Position numbers and translations under genes: made by a program. 54,353 nt of DNA, from NCBI GenBank assembly GCA_012799415.1, contig JAAZLH010000117.1, forward strand, positions 1-54,353, written 5' to 3'. The stretch's first letter is position 1. Each line of letters starts with the position of its first letter. Under the pieces are notes generated by a model. The model saw only the letters and a program-made list of their open reading frames with translations, had not been told where the DNA came from and did not search any database. Positions 50,054-54,353 of this stretch are shown in pieces. This stretch comes from Candidatus Epulonipiscium sp. GTDB lineage: Bacteria; Bacillota; Clostridia; Lachnospirales; JAAYNZ01.

Positions 50054-50243
50054 ATATCCATGCTGAAAATCAAAATTTCGCAAGATGCATATCTATATTC
50101 ATAATCCAATCTATTACAGATTATATATAGCACGCTTAGTGGCTAATTTGCCTTAGCGGTTTTGAGGTTGTGTATCTATAAAAGAACATGAAATGAAATT
50201 AAGTTATATAAAACATTCTAGTTTTAAAATATTCAGATTATGA

Positions 50244-50273
50244 TTGACGATAAGAGGATAACTGGTATATAAT
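50244..50273 (+). promoter_or_regulatory. Candidate sigma-A promoter of serC
   Basis: TTGACG-18 nt-TATAAT. Confidence 0.6.
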
Positions 50274-50321
50274 AAAAGATAAAATTATATTTACATATAA
50301 AAAAGAATGGGGAGAGGTATA

Positions 50322-51407
50322 GTGAAACGTGTTTATAATTTTTCAGCAGGTCCTTCTGTGCTGCCAGAAAGTGTACTAAAACAAGCCCAAGAAGAGCTGA
50401 TCTGCTACCATGATACAGGCATGTCTGTTATGGAAATGAGTCATCGATCAAAAGATTATGAAAAAATTATAGGAGAAGCAGAAGAACTTTTGAGAGAACT
50501 CATGGAAATTCCTTCAAACTATAAAGTACTATTTTTACAGGGAGGTGCCTCAAGCCAATTTGCTATGGTACCTTTGAACTTATTTCGAGGAAGTAAAAAA
50601 GCAGATTTTGTAAATACAGGTATGTGGTCTAAAAAAGCAATCCAAGAAGCAAAAAGATATGGAGAAATTCGTGTTGTGGCATCTTCTGAGGATCAAACCT
50701 TTAACTATATTCCTGAATTAAATTCAGCAGATTTTGATAAAGAGGCAGACTATTTCCATATTACAACCAATAACACTATCTATGGAACCAAATTCACTGA
50801 TTTACCAGATACGGGGGATGTACCCTTGGTTGCTGATATGTCATCAAATATTCTTTCTGAGCCTTATGATGTATCAAAATTTGGAATCATTTATGCCGGT
50901 GCTCAAAAGAATATGGGACCAGCAGGTTTAACCGTTGTTATTATAAGAGAAGATCTGATTGGACATGCCATGGATATTACGCCTACTATGTTTAATTATA
51001 AAATTCATGCAGAAAATGATTCTATGTATAATACGCCACCAACTTATAGTATTTACATTGCAAAACTTGTATTCCAATGGATTAAAGATCAGGGTGGTAT
51101 CAAAATCATAGCTCAGAAAAACTATGAAAAAGCCAATCTGTTATATCAATACTTAGATCAATCTGCTTTATTTAAAGGTACTGTTGTACCAAAAGATCGA
51201 TCCTTAATGAATATTCCTTTTGTCCTTCCGACAGAGGAACTTAATGCTACCTTTATTAAAAAAGCGGCAGAAAGAGGTTTTGTGAATTTAAAGGGGCATC
51301 GAAGTGTAGGGGGAATGCGTGCTAGTATTTACAATGCTATGCCAGTAGAAGGGGTTCAAGCCCTTGTTGATTTCATGTCAGAATTTGAAAAAGAACATAC
51401 CAAGTAA
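50322..51407 (+). CDS. serC: Phosphoserine aminotransferase
   Basis: VYNFSAGPSVLPESVLKQAQEEL; GTG start after ggggagagg. Confidence 0.95.
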   Translation: MKRVYNFSAGPSVLPESVLKQAQEELICYHDTGMSVMEMSHRSKDYEKIIGEAEELLRELMEIPSNYKVLFLQGGASSQFAMVPLNLFRGSKKADFVNTGMWSKKAIQEAKRYGEIRVVASSEDQTFNYIPELNSADFDKEADYFHITTNNTIYGTKFTDLPDTGDVPLVADMSSNILSEPYDVSKFGIIYAGAQKNMGPAGLTVVIIREDLIGHAMDITPTMFNYKIHAENDSMYNTPPTYSIYIAKLVFQWIKDQGGIKIIAQKNYEKANLLYQYLDQSALFKGTVVPKDRSLMNIPFVLPTEELNATFIKKAAERGFVNLKGHRSVGGMRASIYNAMPVEGVQALVDFMSEFEKEHTK

Positions 51408-51421
51408 ATAGGGGGAAAATC

Positions 51422-52588
51422 ATGTATACGATTCAAATGCTTAATCCAATTTCTAAACAGGGGCTGGATTTATTACCAGAAAATAAATATAGTATACAAA
51501 CAGAAGTAAAAGATCCAGATGGTATTTTAGTAAGAAGTTATAAAATGCATGATATGGATTTATGTTGTTCATTAAAAGCCATTGCTCGGGCAGGGGCTGG
51601 TGTCAACAATATTCCTGTTGAAGAGTGCTCTAAAAAAGGAATTGTTGTATTTAATACTCCAGGGGCTAATGCCAACGCAGTAAAAGAATTAGTAATTGCA
51701 GGCCTCTTATTATCTTCTAGAAAAATAGTCGATGGTATTCAGTGGGCTAAAACCCTGGTTGGGGAAGGTGCTGCTGTGCCCAAAAAGGTAGAGGAAGGTA
51801 AAGGGGCTTTCGTAGGACCGGAACTCCAGGGTAAAAAGATTGGAATTATTGGTTTGGGAGCTATAGGGGTTTTAGTAGCCAATGCAGCACATGCTTTAGG
51901 TATGGAGGTAATTGGGTATGATCCCTATATTTCTGTTCAGGCTGCTTGGGGGCTTTCAAGAGGTGTAGGTAAAGCAGAAAGCATGGAAAGTTTATTGCAA
52001 GAATCAGATTATATCAGTCTTCATATTCCTTTACTAGAAGATACTAAAGGATTTTTAGGCGAAGAACAATTTGCTATCATGAAACAAGGAGTAAGAGTGT
52101 TAAACTTCTCCAGAGGAGAACTAGTTAATACTTCAGCCCTAAAAGATGCTATTGATCGAAAGATTGTTGCAAATTATACGACAGATTTTCCTGATGAAGC
52201 TTTATTACAGATGGATAAAGTTATTTGTATTCCTCATTTAGGTGCATCAACACCAGAATCGGAAGAAAATTGTGCTGTTATGGCCGTAACGGAGCTTAAG
52301 GAGTACCTAGAAAATGGGAATATTAGAAATTCAGTAAATTATCCAGATTGTGTAATGCCAAGGCGAGGAGTTCCTTATCGCTTAGCTGTCAATCATCAGA
52401 ATATACCTAATATGGTGGGTCAAATCACCTCCTTATTGGCTAAGTATCATATTAATATTGAGGATATGCTTAACCGAAGTAAAAAGGATTATGCATACAC
52501 ATTGATTGATATCTCTAATGAGCCTACTGTAGAAATAGTAGAAAAAATTCAAGCCATTGTAGGTGTTAGTAAGGTACGTATATTATAA
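51422..52588 (+). CDS. serA: D-3-phosphoglycerate dehydrogenase-like with ACT-like C-terminus
   Basis: GKKIGIIGLGAIGVLVANAAHALGMEVIGYDP; next to serC. Confidence 0.9.
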   Translation: MYTIQMLNPISKQGLDLLPENKYSIQTEVKDPDGILVRSYKMHDMDLCCSLKAIARAGAGVNNIPVEECSKKGIVVFNTPGANANAVKELVIAGLLLSSRKIVDGIQWAKTLVGEGAAVPKKVEEGKGAFVGPELQGKKIGIIGLGAIGVLVANAAHALGMEVIGYDPYISVQAAWGLSRGVGKAESMESLLQESDYISLHIPLLEDTKGFLGEEQFAIMKQGVRVLNFSRGELVNTSALKDAIDRKIVANYTTDFPDEALLQMDKVICIPHLGASTPESEENCAVMAVTELKEYLENGNIRNSVNYPDCVMPRRGVPYRLAVNHQNIPNMVGQITSLLAKYHINIEDMLNRSKKDYAYTLIDISNEPTVEIVEKIQAIVGVSKVRIL

Positions 52589-52614
52589 AAAAATAATGGA
52601 ATGGAGGAAAGTGG

Positions 52615-53865
52615 ATGGCTATATTAAAACCTTTTCTGGCATTTCGCCCTACGCCTGCTCTTGTTGATCAAGTAGCAGCCTTGCCTTATGATGTAATGGA
52701 TCGATGGGAAGCAAAAGAAATGGCTAAGGGTAATCCATATTCGTTTTTACATGTAGATAAAGCTGAAATTAATTTTTCAGATCTTGTAGATCCTTATGAT
52801 CCAAAAATATATCAGAAAGCTAAAGATCAATTATATCAAATGATTGAAGATGGGGTATACGAGCAGGACTTAACTAGTTCACTATATATTTATCGTTTGA
52901 CTATGGATGGTAGATCTCAAACTGGGTTAGTTGGTTGCGTACCCATTGATGACTATTTGAATAATAAGATTAAAAAGCATGAACTTACTCGGGCTGATAA
53001 AGAACAAGATCGAATACGTCACGTTGATACATGTAATGCCCAAACGGGACCTATTTTTTTAACTTATCCTCAGCAAGATCTAATTGATATATTGGTAGAA
53101 AAGAGCGTAAAGAAGCAAGAGCCTGTTTATAATTTTATATCTTCTGACGGAGTGAGACATGAAGTATGGCATATCTCGGAACAAGAAGATATTACTCAGT
53201 TACAAGAAGAGTTTTTGAAGGTTCCTAATTTATATATTGCTGATGGACACCATAGGGCTGCATCGGCAGTGCAAGTAGGTATTCAAAGAAGGCGAGAAAA
53301 CCCTAATTATACTGGTGAGGAAGAATATAATTTCTTTTTAGGTGTACTTTTTCCTCACAATCAATTGAAAATTTTAGATTATAATCGGGTCGTTAAAGAT
53401 TTAAATGGATTGACAGAACAAGAATTTATTAAGTTTGTAGAAGATGTTTTTAACGTGAAAAAGTGGGAAGAAACATCCCCCTATCAACCAACACGTCCTC
53501 ATACCTTTGGCATGTATTTAAAAGATAGTTGGTATGTATTAGAAGCAAAAGATAGGCTGATTGATTCAACTGACCCTGTGGCGAGTTTAGATGTATCTGT
53601 TTTGCAGCAATATTTATTAGGACCAATTTTAGGCATACAAGATCCAAGAACAGATGAACGTATTGATTTTATTGGAGGTATTCGTGGATTAGAGGAATTA
53701 GAAAGAAGAGTTAAGCAAGATATGACGGTAGCTTTTTCTCTATACCCAACAAGTATTGAAGAATTGATTCAAGTAGCTGATGCAGATCAATTAATGCCTC
53801 CAAAATCAACTTGGTTTGAGCCAAAGCTACGGAGTGGTATTTTTGTTCATGTACTGGATGAATAA
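52615..53865 (+). CDS. DUF1015 family protein
   Basis: LKPFLAFRPTPALVDQVAALPYDVMDRWEA; NLYIADGHHRAASAV; serC-serA neighbour. Confidence 0.88.
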   Translation: MAILKPFLAFRPTPALVDQVAALPYDVMDRWEAKEMAKGNPYSFLHVDKAEINFSDLVDPYDPKIYQKAKDQLYQMIEDGVYEQDLTSSLYIYRLTMDGRSQTGLVGCVPIDDYLNNKIKKHELTRADKEQDRIRHVDTCNAQTGPIFLTYPQQDLIDILVEKSVKKQEPVYNFISSDGVRHEVWHISEQEDITQLQEEFLKVPNLYIADGHHRAASAVQVGIQRRRENPNYTGEEEYNFFLGVLFPHNQLKILDYNRVVKDLNGLTEQEFIKFVEDVFNVKKWEETSPYQPTRPHTFGMYLKDSWYVLEAKDRLIDSTDPVASLDVSVLQQYLLGPILGIQDPRTDERIDFIGGIRGLEELERRVKQDMTVAFSLYPTSIEELIQVADADQLMPPKSTWFEPKLRSGIFVHVLDE

Positions 53866-54036
53866 GAGAGAAATAAACTTATTTTCTAACCACTGTAAAA
53901 AGCAATTTAAATATACAAGTTTATAACGATAAGTTGGATTGAATTAGGTTGGGTATAAAGGCATATAGGAATATGATGCTTTTCTGTATCCTTACCTTCT
54001 TAGCTTTTATAAAGTGTTTTATTAAATAGTGATAGT

Positions 54037-54064
54037 AATAAGAGTGGTTCTGCCACTCTTATTT
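54037..54064. terminator. Rho-independent-type hairpin
   Basis: aataagagtgg-ttctg-ccactcttatt. Confidence 0.7.
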
Positions 54065-54190
54065 GCGTAGAGAAATAAAATAGTTCAATATATATTTAAG
54101 AGTTATCTGATTTCAAGGTTTCCAAATGGTGTATATGTATGATAAAATTAATAAAGCTTAGAAGTAAGAGTTTTTACAGGGGGGATATGA

Positions 54191-54353
54191 ATGCTAACTC
54201 ATAAGGGAACAGTTCCTATTACAACGGTACGTTTAACCTTAAAAAAGTTTGAGCGAGATCATATACATGATATGTTTCGAAACTGGGCCAATGACGATGA
54301 AGTAACTAAATATTTAACTTGGCCAACGCATAAAAATATGGCTATTACACAAA
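54191..54353 (+). CDS. GNAT-family N-acetyltransferase, N-terminal part (truncated by window edge)
   Basis: MLTHKGTVPITTVRLTLKKFERDHIHDMFRNWANDDEVTKYLTWPTHKN; RBS aggggggat. Confidence 0.8.
   Translation, partial: MLTHKGTVPITTVRLTLKKFERDHIHDMFRNWANDDEVTKYLTWPTHKNMAITQ

Noticed and set aside
50054-50321. Possible T-box or riboswitch before serC
   Set aside because: No T-box consensus (TGGNACCGCGG) seen; a promoter at about 50244-50273 leaves a short leader. The atagatat/atatctat pairing near 50050-50096 is too weak to call.
1-54353. CRISPR arrays, tRNA/rRNA genes, prophage or transposase genes
   Set aside because: None recognised on reading; spaced identical repeats, cloverleaf sequences and transposase ORFs were not seen.

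Overview
The window looks like a low-GC Firmicutes (Clostridia-like) chromosome segment, almost all coding and mostly on the + strand. Left third (about 0.5-16.6 kb): a polysaccharide-uptake cluster. It has two solute-binding proteins (one a 1000-aa fusion with N-terminal jelly-roll-like regions), four CUT1-type permeases and no ATPase, an NHL/TPR/Yip1-like membrane protein, a secreted DUF5696-type protein and a PL11-type rhamnogalacturonan lyase. The rest is housekeeping and metabolism: PrsA-like foldase, RluF-like pseudouridine synthase, NhaC antiporter, RNase HI, LemA/TPM pair, pyrimidine-nucleoside phosphorylase, pstSCAB-phoU-phoPR, MATE, two adjacent Hcy-methyltransferase proteins (MetF fusion and MetH-like), glycerate kinase/GntP permease, dUTPase, argCJBD-carB, serC-serA-DUF1015. 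Most notable observations: (1) PstS motifs occur in circularly permuted order; (2) a dispersed intergenic repeat of about 83 nt with a hairpin core, 7 full or partial copies, all in one orientation and five directly after Rho-independent terminators; (3) both solute-binding genes of the sugar cluster are followed by long perfect hairpins (13 and 21 bp) without a U-tract; (4) a possible structured leader closed by a long-range stem before the second binding protein; (5) the unusual composition of the ABC uptake cluster. All calls come from reading the sequence; no database searches were run.
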